From assembly GCF_024362695.1 (NCBI RefSeq), contig NC_065425.1, positions 8,375,001 through 8,439,000 of the forward strand: a stretch of DNA of 64,000 nt. Reading direction: 5' to 3'. The translations under genes were made by a program, and so were the position numbers. This document shows, piece after piece, positions 19,417-29,484 of this stretch. Each line of letters begins with the position of its first letter. Position 1 is the first letter of the stretch. Below the pieces are notes generated by a model, which saw nothing but the letters and a program-made list of their open reading frames with translations, was not told where the DNA came from and searched no databases. This DNA comes from Pectinophora gossypiella (Eukaryota > Arthropoda > Insecta > Lepidoptera > Gelechiidae).

Positions 19417-20000
19417 GAGGGAATTTCCAAGCTACGTTCGTCAAAAACAATACAGATTAGATGGCGCTGTACAGATTTTCCATCGTTCTTCTAATTTCAC
19501 GGATAACAGACATGTGCATATGTTGTCTTTATTTTTGGGTACGATGACGCTTTTTATTACACCCAGGCAAAATTACATCTTCCACCCATTACTATTCTAA
19601 TCAAAATAAAGAGAAGCAATATAGGTAGCAACGTAATTCTATACATAACGTGATCCAAATCATCATCATCAGCCCATTAACGTCCCCACTGCTGGGGCAC
19701 GGGCCTTCCCTATGGATGGATAGGGAGATCGGGCCTTAAACCATCACGCGGGCCCAGTGCGGATTGATGGTTATTAACGACTGCTAATGCAGCCGGGACC
19801 AACGGCTCCAAATACCGGCGGCGGCGGCGGGTGATCCAAATATCAGGCAACAATTATTTTTATATAAGCTTCTGTCATTACATTGTATTTTGGAATAATT
19901 ATGTACTCGAGTAATGAGAAAATAGGTAATTATCACGTTAAAGTTGTACAACTGCATCTATATTGTTTTCGGTGAACGAAGTCTGGAAAGCCACTCATTA
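19417..20000 (+). mobile_element. MITE-N copy with SINE-C insertion
   Basis: Runs from GAGGGAATTTCCAAGCTACG to GTCTGGAAAGCCACTCATT. The inserted SINE-C fragment (19663-19830, minus) is flanked by GTGATCCAAAT on both sides (about 19651-19661 and 19831-19841), a TSD proving the order of insertion. Away from the insert, this is the reference copy for the family. Confidence 0.8.
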
Positions 20001-20030
20001 TAACTAAATTCATCATCATCATCAGCCATC

Positions 20031-20160
20031 AGCCACCCCCAATCGGTCCTGCGCTGCCCGCATCCAGCGGCGTCCCGCGACCTTCACCAGATCGTCGGTC
20101 CACCTTGTAGCGGGCCTACCCACTGAGCGTCGTCCGACGCATGGTCGCGATTCTAGAACC
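20031..20160 (-). mobile_element. LINE remnant: RTE-like C-terminus
   Basis: Minus strand encodes RSVGRPATRWTDDLVKVAGR and then RRWMRAAQDR, the same C-terminal segment as the plus-strand copy at 53490-53703. Truncated at both ends. Confidence 0.6.
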
Positions 20161-20488
20161 TAAACTAACTAAATTAGTACCTACTTAATGCAATTTTAGG
20201 TTACAACCTGGCCAAATCGACGTTCATTATATACCTGCCTACCATTTCTGTTACAAGGACGTATATAATACCTACTATTTGTAATTTGTAGTACGTCTAA
20301 GGGTCTAGAACATCATTAAGTACAAACTTAACCTAGCCTAGGTTTTATGTAATGCCTAGATAAACAGCTGAGTTAATAAGTAAGACCTTCGATGGTTTTC
20401 GAGTGATCAGAGTTAGGTAATAGGTATGTATTGCACTGTAATCTGGTACTAAAGAGATACAGAAGCGAGTAGGTATACATAGTGTTAG
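20161..20488. other. Intergenic, nothing recognised
   Basis: No gene or shared repeat. Confidence 0.45.
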
Positions 20489-20498
20489 AGACATCGTA

Positions 20499-20824
20499 CT
20501 TCGGGGAGTGTGCACATGAGATCCATCAGCTCATTCCACCAAGTCCATTCCATCTGAGGACATCCAGACGTACGGCGGGTTACCATCCTTAGTTGGTTGA
20601 CATACCACCAATCCGCACCAAGCGCTTCGCTTCATCCTTCATAATGCGCACAGCCAAGGAATGGAATGGGCTGCCGGCGTCGGTGTTTCCTGAATCTTAT
20701 AACCTGGGGTCCTTTAAATCACGGGTGAATAAGCATTTTCTGGGTAAGCTCGTTCCAACGTCGATCTCTTCTTCTCCTCGTGGAAGAACGAAGTCAAGAG
20801 CAAACCCATTTTAATTAAAAAAAA
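20499..20824 (+). mobile_element. 5'-truncated LINE insertion with 10-bp TSD
   Basis: A direct repeat AGACATCGTA (20489-20498 and 20825-20834) flanks it, and an A-run ends it. The frame 20593-20814 gives PPIRTKRFASSFIMRTAKEW then NGLPASVFPESYNLGSFKSR, the typical last ~70 residues of a jockey/R1-group reverse-transcriptase protein (..RT..WN.LP..VFP..YN...FK..V..), with an almost absent 3' UTR. The host sequence is MITE-G, whose right part resumes at 20825. Confidence 0.82.
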
Positions 20825-21129
20825 AGACATCGTAACGAAAATATTGAGGGATGATTTAGACCATGATTCTGAGTTGATATCAAGTGGAGTTTTCCATCGC
20901 AAAAGTATGGAACTGAAAATAATTAAAGGAAACATTAAAATTTTCATGACAAAACATTTGTTTATAAAATTTTGTCAGTTTATAGCTATGAGAGGATAGC
21001 GTGCCTTTGATGGGTAGTTGTATGTAGGTCTTTATAAGTGTGATTGTGTTGGAGTCGTGACTGTCATTATTATACTAGCATGTCCTCTGTTTGGTCTTTG
21101 TATTATAATCGGTACTTATACCTACTTAC

Positions 21130-21512
21130 TAGCCCTGATTCCTACAAACACCTCCTAATATTTATTTTAAGTTATACTTGTCACTTACTTGCTTATCAGC
21201 CGAAAAGGAGAGGGACGAATGATTGACAGATGATAATTTTAAAAAGAACAAGTGAATGAATAACCCGGGCGAATTAAATATACATCTCGCTAATATGCAA
21301 ACCGCATGACATGTCATGTCAACTTAATTCTATAGGGTTATTTGGCCAGTGTAAAATTTTGAGAGGGTAATTTAAATTTCTGCGTAAAATTGACATGTGT
21401 TCCATAAATTTTATGCCTGTCGATTACCCGTCCCTTTTCTTTTCGGCCGATAAGAAAATGACAGGTAGGTATAACTTAAAATAAAAGTAAATGGTGTGTT
21501 CTGGAATCAGCA
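21130..21512. mobile_element. MITE-I copy, full length
   Basis: Outer arms CTGATTCCTACAAACACC / GGTGTGTTCTGGAATCAG and inner arms AAGGAGAGGGACG / CGTCCCTTTTCTTTT are inverted. The middle holds GAATAACCCGGGCGAA and GACATGTGTTCCATAAATTT. About 380 bp. Confidence 0.75.
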
Positions 21513-22180
21513 CCACGTATCAGTATCGTCGACCACGCCGGCGGGGTCGGTATCGGGGTCCTGAAGTGTTTAAACCATAGTACTATGATAATGTCACGTT
21601 ACGTAGCGGATTTAGTGCCTCATGACGGGTACAGGAGTCGAGGCAGAAAATCTACAATAAGTCACGTCAAAAAAAAAGTTCTTTCAACTTTATGCTCCGA
21701 AACGAATACATAAATAAATAACTAGGTAATAAGCGAGCGAGATGGAAGGTGTTATTTTTTTAATAATAATTTTATGATCATGTTCTTGACAGAAAAAGCT
21801 AAAAAAAAAACCAAGAAAAGTACTTACTTATTTAGTTAAAAACTAAGAGACATCCTATTGTAAAGCCTCGTATACAGTGCGTCAGTTTTGATGTCTGCTC
21901 AGCAGACGCGTGGCACATTGACCTCAATCGGGCGTTAATGCGTAACGGTACATGCGTACGCGCCGGTGACTGTACACACGTGAGCCCACTAAGTTCTCCA
22001 GCCAAGTAGTGAATGCGAGGACAAGTGAGGACACGGTTAGAGATTCTTGTATGGAGGGTCCGGGGTGTGACGTTGGACTGACAAAAAAAAAATGCCAAGA
22101 AAAAAGAAAGTAACAGCTCGGTGTGGAGTGTATAAATAGATCATTTTGTGATGTATGTTCTGTTATGAATAACTTCATAA
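21513..22180. other. Repeat-F scraps, then unique sequence
   Basis: 21520-21565 and 21640-21680 are rearranged pieces of repeat-F (GACCACGCCGGCGGGGTCGG; ATCTACAATAAGTCACGTC plus A-run). 21680-22180 shows no supported feature; two overlapping minus-strand frames are unconvincing. Confidence 0.5.
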
Positions 22181-22182
22181 AC

Positions 22183-22387
22183 GGCCTCTGTGGTCCACTG
22201 GTTAAGCGTTGGGCTCACGATCCGGAGGTCCCGGGTTCGAATCCCATTGGGGATATCACTAGACGCGAAAATATACGAAATTCACTAGTTTGGTTAGGAC
22301 ATTACAGACCGATCACCTGATTGTTCGAAAGTAAAGTGATCCGTGCTTCGGAAGGCACGAAGTCATAGCACGAGATAGAAGAAGAAT
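22183..22387 (+). mobile_element. SINE-B copy with internal deletion
   Basis: Head GGCCTCTGTGGTCCACTGGT, B box GGTTCGAATCCC and the core CCGTGCTTCGGAAGGCACG; it then jumps to the CACGAGATAGAAGAAGAA end, losing about 120 bp of body. Confidence 0.8.
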
Positions 22388-22461
22388 GACCTTATGTTTA
22401 CGGGATATTAATTATGAAGTGTGAAAGAGATAACCACACGAATTAAGTTAATTTTATTCAT

Positions 22462-22795
22462 AACATAACATAAACAGCCTATATACGTCCCATTGCTGGG
22501 CACAGGCCTCCTCTCAATCAACCGGAGGGGGTATGGAGCATACTCCACCACGCTGCTCCAATGCGTGTTGGTGGAGGTGTTTTTACGGCTAATAGCCGGG
22601 ACCAACGGCTTAACGTGCCCTCCGAAGCACGGAATCGTCTTAATTTTTCGGACAATCAGGTGATTCAAGCCTGAAAAGTCCTTACCAAACAAAGGACAGT
22701 CTCACAAAGTGATTTCGACAATCCCCATCGGGAATCGAACGTGGACCTCCAGATCGTGAGCCTAACGCTCTAACCACTAGACCACGGAGGCTGCC
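22462..22795 (-). mobile_element. SINE-A copy, full length
   Basis: From ATAAACAGCCTATATACGTC to the head ACTAGACCACGGAGGC. It contains the core and both promoter boxes. Confidence 0.88.
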
Positions 22796-22819
22796 TTTAC
22801 CTTACCTTAATTTTATCTT

Positions 22820-23095
22820 CTTCTTCCTGGCGCTATCCCACTTTAGGTGGGGTCGGCTCTCCTAATTTTGCGGCGCCATGACATTCTGTCTAGGGTTGTC
22901 GGGTCGGGTAAATTTTCATTTTTTAATAATCGGGACATGCTGGTCCACCAAGTATAAGGAGGGCGTCCTCTGCCTCTTTTGTTCTCGGGCAGGCAAAGAG
23001 CTGTGTGGACTACATGCTGCTGGTCTCTCCGCATTACGTGGCCATACCACCTCAAACGACTTTCTTTCAGCTTATCGGGTATAGGGGCTACTTTG
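22820..23095 (-). mobile_element. LINE remnant: endonuclease/RT C-terminus
   Basis: Minus-strand frame: MRWYGHVMRRDQQHVVHTAL, then NKRGRGRPPYTWWTSMSRLL and LDRMSWRRKIRRADP. The RW.GHV.RR..., RGRGRP..TW and final WR...R.ADP motifs match the C-terminus of RTE-like elements of moths. It lacks the RT catalytic domain. Confidence 0.78.
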
Positions 23096-23109
23096 AAGCT
23101 TCCGCGAAC

Positions 23110-23428
23110 ATACTAGTTTCTAATTTTGTCTTGCCTAGTCACCCCTCCCATAATTTTATACATAAAAAAATATTATTATATTAACCTTTCGATTTCGTAG
23201 CGGGTGAATGACAGGTATGTGTGTCACGAGGTTAAGATCTTAGTAACGTAACGTAATGGTACGTAATGTCTTCGGGTCGGACGACCGGTTCCCTAGCCTA
23301 CTGAAATTCGGCTTCATTTAAGGTATGCTATTGCCACAGAGTGTAAATATCTCGTAGTTTCACTTCTGGTTGAGTTCTATCCTGGAGTGAGAGCGAGTGA
23401 AAACCGTAAAACGCTTTCAGGCAGATAA
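23110..23428. other. Intergenic, nothing recognised
   Basis: No supported feature. Confidence 0.45.
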
Positions 23429-23429
23429 C

Positions 23430-23850
23430 GGCATCCGTGGTCCAGTGGTGGAACGTTAAATTCGAATCCCGGTGGGGACATATCACAAAAAACACTTTGT
23501 GATCCCTAGTTTGGTTAGGACATTACAGACTGGTCACCTGATTGTCCGAAAGTAAGATGATCCGTGCTTATGAAGGCACGTTAAGCCGTTGGTCCCGGTT
23601 ACTACTTAAGTAAGTATGTAGTCGTTGTATGAGCCATGTCAGTCATTGGCGGCTTAGTAATAACCCTGACACCAGGGTTGATGAGGTTGGTATTCCACCT
23701 CACAACACGATAAGAAGAAGAAGGGAGATCCCAAGCCCTCTAGAAATAACGGATTTTTATATTGTCATTTTATTAATACACTGTATATTGTTCGAAGCTA
23801 AAGCTTGGTGAGGTGTGGGTAGTTAGTTCATCTTACGATGGATGTAGTGT
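23430..23850 (+). mobile_element. SINE-B copy (23430-23721) and SINE-E 3' scrap
   Basis: SINE-B with a shortened head (ATCCGTGGTCCAGTGGTGGA directly joined to ATTCGAATCCCGGTGGGG), intact core and CACAACACGATAAGAAGAAG end. After it, AAAGCTTGGTGAGGTGTGGG is a SINE-E piece. Confidence 0.75.
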
Positions 23851-24025
23851 TAGGTAGAAAATAATAGAATCGATCGACCTAACCTCGGTTAATACATCAC
23901 TATGCTAATGAAAGTCACAACACTAGCTGACGTACTTTGACAGATCTATAATTCTATCCGCGCATTGAAGCTATCGCAAAATGTTACCTTTATTGAAATA
24001 CAATCACTAATTGTACTGAACTGGG

Positions 24026-24177
24026 GGTTTAAAAGGGCCACATCGAAGCAATTCATCTAAGAAAGCAATATTGCTATTTGAAATTTGTTTGCATTGCGCA
24101 CTTACTTTTATATGCGCAAATGTCAAATTGCAATATTGCTTTCTTAGATGAATTGCTTTGATGTGGCCATTTTAACC
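24026..24177. mobile_element. MITE-O, full palindrome
   Basis: Arms of about 55 bp: GGTTTAAAAGGGCCACATCG..GCAATTCATCTAAGAAAGCA against TGCTTTCTTAGATGAATTGC..GATGTGGCCATTTTAACC. Copies at 13868-13990 (partial) and 35041-35186. Confidence 0.82.
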
Positions 24178-24189
24178 CCTCTGACTACC

Positions 24190-24272
24190 CTTAGTTCCAC
24201 ATTTGTCCGGCCAAGTAGTTAATGCTACCTGAGGCAAATCTACAATAAGTCACGTCAAAAAAAGTAAAAAAA
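24190..24272 (+). mobile_element. Repeat-F 3' end
   Basis: CATTTGTCCGGCCAAGTAGT .. AATCTACAATAAGTCACGTC and A-runs. Confidence 0.8.
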
Positions 24273-24461
24273 AAACTACCCTTAGCTTGCGTATTGTAGC
24301 CACATTAGGCATTTTATAATGCAGCCCAATTCCACTACAGAACCGGTTTCTTGACCTACAGAGAGAGAAGTTGCATGGTATTACGTGAACATAGCGCGTG
24401 GGATTCCGGCCAAGTGTTGTACTCTATCCGAAGCAAATGTATTGCTGTGTGATGTGATATA

Positions 24462-24805
24462 ACATAAACATAAACTGCCTATATACGTCCCACTGCTGGG
24501 CACAGGCCTCCCCTCAATCAACTGGAGGGGATATTGAGCATACTCCACCACGCTGCTCTACTGCGGGTTGGTGGAGGTGTTTTTACGGCTAATAGCCGGG
24601 ACCAACGGCTTAACGTGCCCTCCGAAGCACGGAATCATCTTACTTTTTCGGACAATCAGGTGATTCAAGCCTGAAAAGTCCTTACCAAACAAAGGACAGT
24701 CTCACAAAGTGATTTCGACAATGTCCCCATCGGGAATCGAACCTGGACCTCCATATCGTGAGCCTAACGCTCTAACTACTAGACCACGGAGGCTGTTACT
24801 ATGTA
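24462..24805 (-). mobile_element. SINE-A copy, full length, with 10-bp TSD
   Basis: Flanked by ATGTGATATA at 24452-24461 and 24806-24815. It contains all SINE-A landmarks from ATAAACTGCCTATATACG to ACTAGACCACGGAGGC. Confidence 0.88.
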
Positions 24806-25011
24806 ATGTGATATAGTCAAATGTAATACGGCGATTGAAGATGATAGCGGAGAGGTTCGACTCGCCTGTTCTCGGACGGTTCACAGAACTACACGTAGTG
24901 TGAGGAAGTGAATCGTGGTGGGGCGGCTAATATTTTATTGTATTTATGTTGTCAGGTTGTACTAACATAGTTTTTAAGTAAGTACTTTTTTTACTAACAA
25001 CCTATGGATTT

Positions 25012-25252
25012 GCAGTTATCTGTTCCCTCACTCAGCGCTTATCGCTATCGACCCACTAGGGTCGATTAATTCTTTCAAATATTTTTCTTCTCACACGACG
25101 CCCTGAGCCGAGGTTCGCGCCCAACTGGGCACCCTCAGGCCTGTTGTCTTAAACGTTGTACCGGGTGAGAGCCTTCAGCGCTCCCCATTTGTCTGGCCAA
25201 GTAGTTAATGCCATCTGCGGCAAATCTACAATAAGTCACGTCAAAAAAAAAA
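25012..25252 (+). mobile_element. Repeat-F copy
   Basis: From AGCGCTTATCGCTATCGACC to the AAATCTACAATAAGTCACGT tail with an A-run of about 11. Confidence 0.85.
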
Positions 25253-25509
25253 ACAGTTATCTGATTTTTCTTAAAGTGATACGGGTAAAAGTGATAGAGT
25301 CAAAAGTGATGCAGAAGAGGAAGGCTTAGGTGATCATACCGCTATCGAATCCATGATGTTTTAAAGTAAGGCCAGGTCAAAAGTACTTTTTGATGAGAAT
25401 GGAAAAAAGCGAAAGTAGTGTATCAGGATTGTAGTAAGTGGAATTTTGTAGCCTCTCCCTACCCCAACGGAAAATGAATGTGGTCTTATGTATTATATAT
25501 GTGTGATTT

Positions 25510-25790
25510 GACTCGAATGGCTTTCACTACTTGGCTTGACAAATGAGGAGCGCTGAGGGTTCTCACCCAGTGCAAAAAAAAAGACAACAGGTCTGAGGGC
25601 GCTCAGGCGTGTGCGGACCTCGACTCAGGGCGTTGTATCAGAGAATTGGCTTAAAATAATGATAAAAAAGCGAATAAGCGCTGAGGATAAACCAAAGGCA
25701 GGGTCTGTATTGGAGTGGTTGCTGTTGCGAGCTGATTGGCTAGCAGAATCAAGTCTTAGTCTCATGTGTTACGCAACTCTACGATGTCGC
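25510..25790 (-). mobile_element. Repeat-F, heavily decayed
   Basis: Recognisable pieces CAACAGGTCTGAGGGCGCTC, GCGAATAAGCGCTGAGG and GCGAGCTGATTGGCT, in the right order but with many changes. It ends about 130 bp before the TATA box of the gene at 25968. Confidence 0.6.
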
Positions 25791-25923
25791 AAAAAAATAC
25801 ATTTAATTAAAAGCACGTGCCATAATCAATTTCTTTTCCCTATAAATATAGCAGCATGTCGTATCCTATAATGTGAAACAAAGAAATTAATTTAATCAAA
25901 TAGGAATTTTAACCCTATCGCCG

Positions 25924-25933
25924 TATATAAAAA
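25924..25933 (+). promoter_or_regulatory. TATA box of the acidic-repeat gene
   Basis: TATATAAAAA, 44 bp upstream of the ATG, in the context CTATCGCCG. The paralogous gene has CTATCGCTG directly before TATATAAAAA at the same distance from its ATG, so this is a conserved core promoter. The transcription start is expected about 25-30 bp downstream, near 25951-25960. Confidence 0.85.
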
Positions 25934-25967
25934 GGTTGTAGAAAATATTTCAACATCAATATCAATT

Positions 25968-26015
25968 ATGAAGTGGCATACCATTGGGTGCTTTGTGACA
26001 GTGTGTTTAGCACAG
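25968..26015 (+). CDS. Acidic-repeat secreted protein, exon 1 (signal peptide)
   Basis: The 16 codons read MKWHTIGCFVTVCLAQ and end exactly at CAG|GTAAATAC, a phase-0 donor. A charged start followed by a Val/Cys/Leu-rich core makes this most of a secretory signal peptide; the last residues (CAMFDA) come from exon 2, with likely cleavage after Asp-Ala. Ten of 16 residues are identical to exon 1 of the minus-strand gene at 37628-37675. The start is chosen because it is the first ATG after the TATA box and because the paralogue starts at the same place. Confidence 0.9.
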
Positions 26016-26611
26016 GTAAATACATTATGATTATTTTCATAACTTTTACTTATATTTTCGCGATAAATTTCGTCTTCAAACCGGCTGCAAAATTGCAAGA
26101 AAGACACATTTTTGTACGGTTGGGTGTAGGGAGCGCTGGTAATTTCAATAAAACCCCACACAAACAATTGAATGAACTGTATTACTTAGGATATTAATTT
26201 AATTACAAGATCCAAATATTGAGACGCGTTGGCTTGCTCGCGCTAGAGATGTGACTGACCATAAATGGTAGACTATTAGGTATGTCCCATACATTGGGAT
26301 AACTATACAATTTGGATACAAACCGCAAACCGACTGTAATCAGTTACGGTTCGGTTACAGTTGGATTGCAGTTACGCAGCAGCCAAATGACGGTCATGCA
26401 TACACGTCGCAACGGAGTCACAGCGGACCACGTGGCCACAATCTTTAGTAATTATTAGTTTTTGTAGTCTGGATCATGTTAAGTTAGGTATTATGTTTTT
26501 TATAGCATTTTGCTGACAGCATTTGTCGCTAAAACTTCTATTCAGCATTAAACAAAGCAAAAAACGATTTTGTCTGTATCTGCAGAACACCTAATCTGAT
26601 TTTTTTTTCAG
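26016..26611 (+). other. Intron of the acidic-repeat gene
   Basis: 596 bp bounded by GT (26016) and a T-rich tract with AG (26610-26611). Unlike the paralogue's intron, I see no SINE or MITE here. It does not resemble the paralogue's intron. Confidence 0.85.
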
Positions 26612-28858
26612 TGTGCTATGTTCGATGCTCAAGTAATAAGAATCCGTATCGCTGGAACATTCGTCAGCATACCTATGGGTGTACCCGGAAAGACCAACGT
26701 CACTATAAACCTTCCTCAAACGAGTCCAGAACCTGGTGAAGATCCTAAATCCGAATCCAAAGATAAAAATGACGACAAAATTGTCAAAAGCGATGAGGAT
26801 TGTGACAGCTGCGATGAGCATCCCAATAATAAAGGGGTTGCTCCTTCTAAATCCGCTCCTAACGATAAAAATGACGACGACGGTCCCGATCATGTAGAGT
26901 GTACTTCTCCTAAATGTGGACCTAAAGATACAAATGACGACTGGGATTATGAATACGAAGACGACGACGATGATAAAGGGGCTGCTCATCATAAATCCGC
27001 TCCTAATGGTAAAAATGAGGACAATGACAACCCCAATCCAAATGACGAGTGGGATTATGGATACGAAGATGATGACGATGATAACGGGGCTGCTCCTCCT
27101 GAATCCCCTGAAGATAAAAATAACGACGACGACAGTCCCGATGATGAAAAGTGTACTTCTCCTAAATGCGGACCTAAAGATACAAATGACGACTGGGATG
27201 ATGGATACAAATACGAAGACGAAGTCAGTGACAAAGGGGCTGCTTCTTCTAAATCCAAATCTAAACAATCGAATCCGAAACATAAAGATGATGATGAGAG
27301 TACTAAATCAGAAACTAAAGATAAAAATGATAACCGGGATGATGGATACGAATACGAAGACGACGACTATGATAAAGGGGCTGCTCCTCCTAAATCCAAA
27401 CCTAAACAATCGATTCCAAAACATAAAGTTGATGATGAGAGTACTAAATCAGAAACTAAAGATAAAAATGATAACCGGGATGATGGATACGAATACGAAG
27501 ACGACTATGATAAAGGGGCTGCTCCTCCTAAATCCAAACCTAAACAATCGATTCCAAAACATAAAGTTGATGATGAGAGTACTAAATCAGAAACGAAAGA
27601 TAAAAATGATAACCGGGATGATGGATACGAATACGAAGACGATGACAATGATAAAGGTGCTGCTTCTCCTAAATCCAAACCTAAACATTCAAACCCAAAA
27701 AATAAAGATGATGATGAGAGTACTAAATCAGAAACTAAAGACAAAAATGATACCCGGGATGATGGATACGAATACGAAGACGATGATAATGATAAAGGTG
27801 CTGCTCCTCCTAAATCCAAACCTAAACATTCAAATCCAAAAAATAAAGATGGTGATGAGAGTACTAAATCAGAAACTAAAGATAAAAATGATAACCGAGA
27901 TGATGGATACGAATACGAAGACTATGACAATGATAAAGGTGCTGCTCCTCCTAAATCTAAACCTAAACATTCAAATCCAAAAAATAAAGATGGTGATGAG
28001 AGTACTAAATCAGAAACTAAAGATAAAAATGATAATCGGGATGATGGATACGAATACGAAGACGATGACAATGATAAAGGTGCTGCTCCTCCTAAACCCA
28101 AACCTAATCAATCGAATCCAAAGCATAAAGATGGTGATGAGAGTCCGAAATCAGAAACTAAAGATAAAAATGATAACCGAGATGATGGATACGAATACGA
28201 AGACTATGACAATGATAAAGGTGCTGCTCCTCCTAAATCCAAACCTAAACATTCAAATCCAAAAAATAAAGATGGTGATGAGAGTACTAAATCAGAAACT
28301 AAAGATAAAAATGATAATCGGGATGATGGATACGAATACGAAGACGATGACAATGATAAAGGTGCTGCTCCTCCTAAACTCAAACCTAATCAATCGAATC
28401 CAAAGCATAAAGATGGTGATGAGAGTCCGAAATCAGAAACTAAAGATAAAAATGATAACCGGGATGATGGATACGAATACGAAGACGACGACAATGATAA
28501 AGGGGCTACTCCTCCTAAATCCAAACCTAAACAATCGAATCCAAAGCATAAAGATGGTGATGAGAGTACTAAATCGGAATCTAAAGATAAAAATGATAAC
28601 CGGGATGAGGGATACAAATACGAAGACGACGATAATGATAAAGGGGCTGCTCCTCCAAAATCCAAACCTAATCAACCGACTCCCCAGCCTAAAGATAGTG
28701 ATGAAAGTCCCAAACATACTGCACCTCCTAAATCTGAATCTAAGCAATCAAATCAAGAACCTAAAGATGATGATAAAAGTCCTACACAGACTGCACATAA
28801 AACTGAACCTGAACAAACGAATCCAGAACCTAAAGTTAGTGATGAAAGTCCTAAATAG
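26612..28858 (+). CDS. Acidic-repeat secreted protein, exon 2 (main body)
   Basis: Joined to exon 1 this gives 764 residues. It opens CAMFDAQVIRIRIAGTF, then SIPMGVPGKTNVTINLP, a core shared with the paralogue, with one N-glycosylation site (NVT). After about 150 residues of Asp/Lys/Asn-rich sequence with two CTSPKCGPKDTNDDW copies come ten tandem repeats of 47 residues (46 in one), each of the form KDKNDNRDDGYEYEDDD..DKGAAPPKSKP.. . There is no transmembrane segment or known domain, and the composition predicts a disordered polyampholyte. The DDGYEYEDD sites fit tyrosine sulfation in the secretory pathway. The frame stops at TAG (28856), after which the same frame continues the repeat style through one more TAG to TAA at 28979. 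I do not recognise the family. The role is probably a secreted structural or matrix protein, by inference only. Confidence 0.88.
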   Translation, partial: CAMFDAQVIRIRIAGTFVSIPMGVPGKTNVTINLPQTSPEPGEDPKSESKDKNDDKIVKSDEDCDSCDEHPNNKGVAPSKSAPNDKNDDDGPDHVECTSPKCGPKDTNDDWDYEYEDDDDDKGAAHHKSAPNGKNEDNDNPNPNDEWDYGYEDDDDDNGAAPPESPEDKNNDDDSPDDEKCTSPKCGPKDTNDDWDDGYKYEDEVSDKGAASSKSKSKQSNPKHKDDDESTKSETKDKNDNRDDGYEYEDDDYDKGAAPPKSKPKQSIPKHKVDDESTKSETKDKNDNRDDGYEYEDDYDKGAAPPKSKPKQSIPKHKVDDESTKSETKDKNDNRDDGYEYEDDDNDKGAASPKSKPKHSNPKNKDDDESTKSETKDKNDTRDDGYEYEDDDNDKGAAPPKSKPKHSNPKNKDGDESTKSETKDKNDNRDDGYEYEDYDNDKGAAPPKSKPKHSNPKNKDGDESTKSETKDKNDNRDDGYEYEDDDNDKGAAPPKPKPNQSNPKHKDGDESPKSETKDKNDNRDDGYEYEDYDNDKGAAPPKSKPKHSNPKNKDGDESTKSETKDKNDNRDDGYEYEDDDNDKGAAPPKLKPNQSNPKHKDGDESPKSETKDKNDNRDDGYEYEDDDNDKGATPPKSKPKQSNPKHKDGDESTKSESKDKNDNRDEGYKYEDDDNDKGAAPPKSKPNQPTPQPKDSDESPKHTAPPKSESKQSNQEPKDDDKSPTQTAHKTEPEQTNPEPKVSDESPK
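27285..28690 (+). repeat. 141-bp tandem repeat array (10 units)
   Basis: Units of 141 bp (one of 138 bp) encode the 47-residue repeat. Units 5+6 and 7+8 are near copies of each other as a 282-bp pair, distinguished by EDYDNDK/KHSNPKNK in the first and EDDDNDK/NQSNPKHK in the second, so the array last grew by duplicating two units together. Because the repeat length is a multiple of three and lacks stops in other frames, long by-product frames appear in all readings. Confidence 0.92.
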
Positions 28859-29170
28859 GCTGCACCTCCTAAATCTGAGCCTGAACATTAGAATCTAAAA
28901 GGTGAAGATGGTGATTCTGGAGATAAGTCGTCGGAAAAGGCGCAAAATAGTGTATCCGCTCTATTAGAAAAGATTGGATAAGCAAACACCAGTACTAAAG
29001 ATAGGTAACACTAAAGAAAAAGCTTCTTAAGCAGACAGGTGAAGGTGCGGGTCAAGAACTAGTCAAATTAAAGAATTTCATGTGATACGTTTCAGATTGA
29101 TTAAACGGGTATCATTATAATGTACTTATTTTTATGTAAGAAATAATAAAACAAAAAGGCCATACGTATT
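28859..29170 (+). other. 3' UTR of the acidic-repeat gene with decayed coding tail
   Basis: 28859-28978 still reads in frame as AAPPKSEPEH (stop) NLKGEDGDSGDKSS..SVSALLEKIG (stop TAA), clearly former or read-through coding sequence. A polyadenylation signal AATAAA lies at 29145-29150. Confidence 0.7.
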
Positions 29171-29378
29171 CTGTTTTAACATAACATAAGCTCACGACAA
29201 TATCGCAGTTGCGGTAGTCAGAAGTACTAATGCTGCAAAAGTCCAGTTTCTTGCAAAGTAATAGATTAAAAGACTGGTTACACTTAAGACCTTCTGATTA
29301 CGTGTTGCTTCTGTAGTAGACCACAAACACATAAAAAAATATAAATTTTAGGTTTTCGAGGTTATTATCATAATTAAA

Positions 29379-29481
29379 ACACATAATACCGGGTTCTTTA
29401 CGCAAACTAGGCACCTGCAACAGTGTTGAAATATCGGGAGTCTCATATCCCTGATTAACACGGTAAGAACCCGGTATTATG
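29379..29481. repeat. Foldback-K copy 2
   Basis: CACATAATACCGGGTTCTT mirrored by AAGAACCCGGTATTATGTG, with GTGTTGAAATATCGGGAGTC in the centre. Confidence 0.75.
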
Positions 29482-29484
29482 TGT

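Noticed and set aside
26591..27283. 230-codon hydrophobic frame on the minus strand
   Set aside because: Antisense of the Asp/Lys codons gives Ile/Val/Phe runs. No start context or splice support.
26612..28858. CRISPR-like regularity of the repeats
   Set aside because: The DNA is eukaryotic, the repeats are long, contiguous and coding, and there are no unique spacers.
26916..28898. 660-codon open frame in another plus-strand frame over the acidic repeat array
   Set aside because: It exists because a 141-bp repeat without stops in this frame is copied ten times. It lacks the signal exon and the paralogue's conserved residues.
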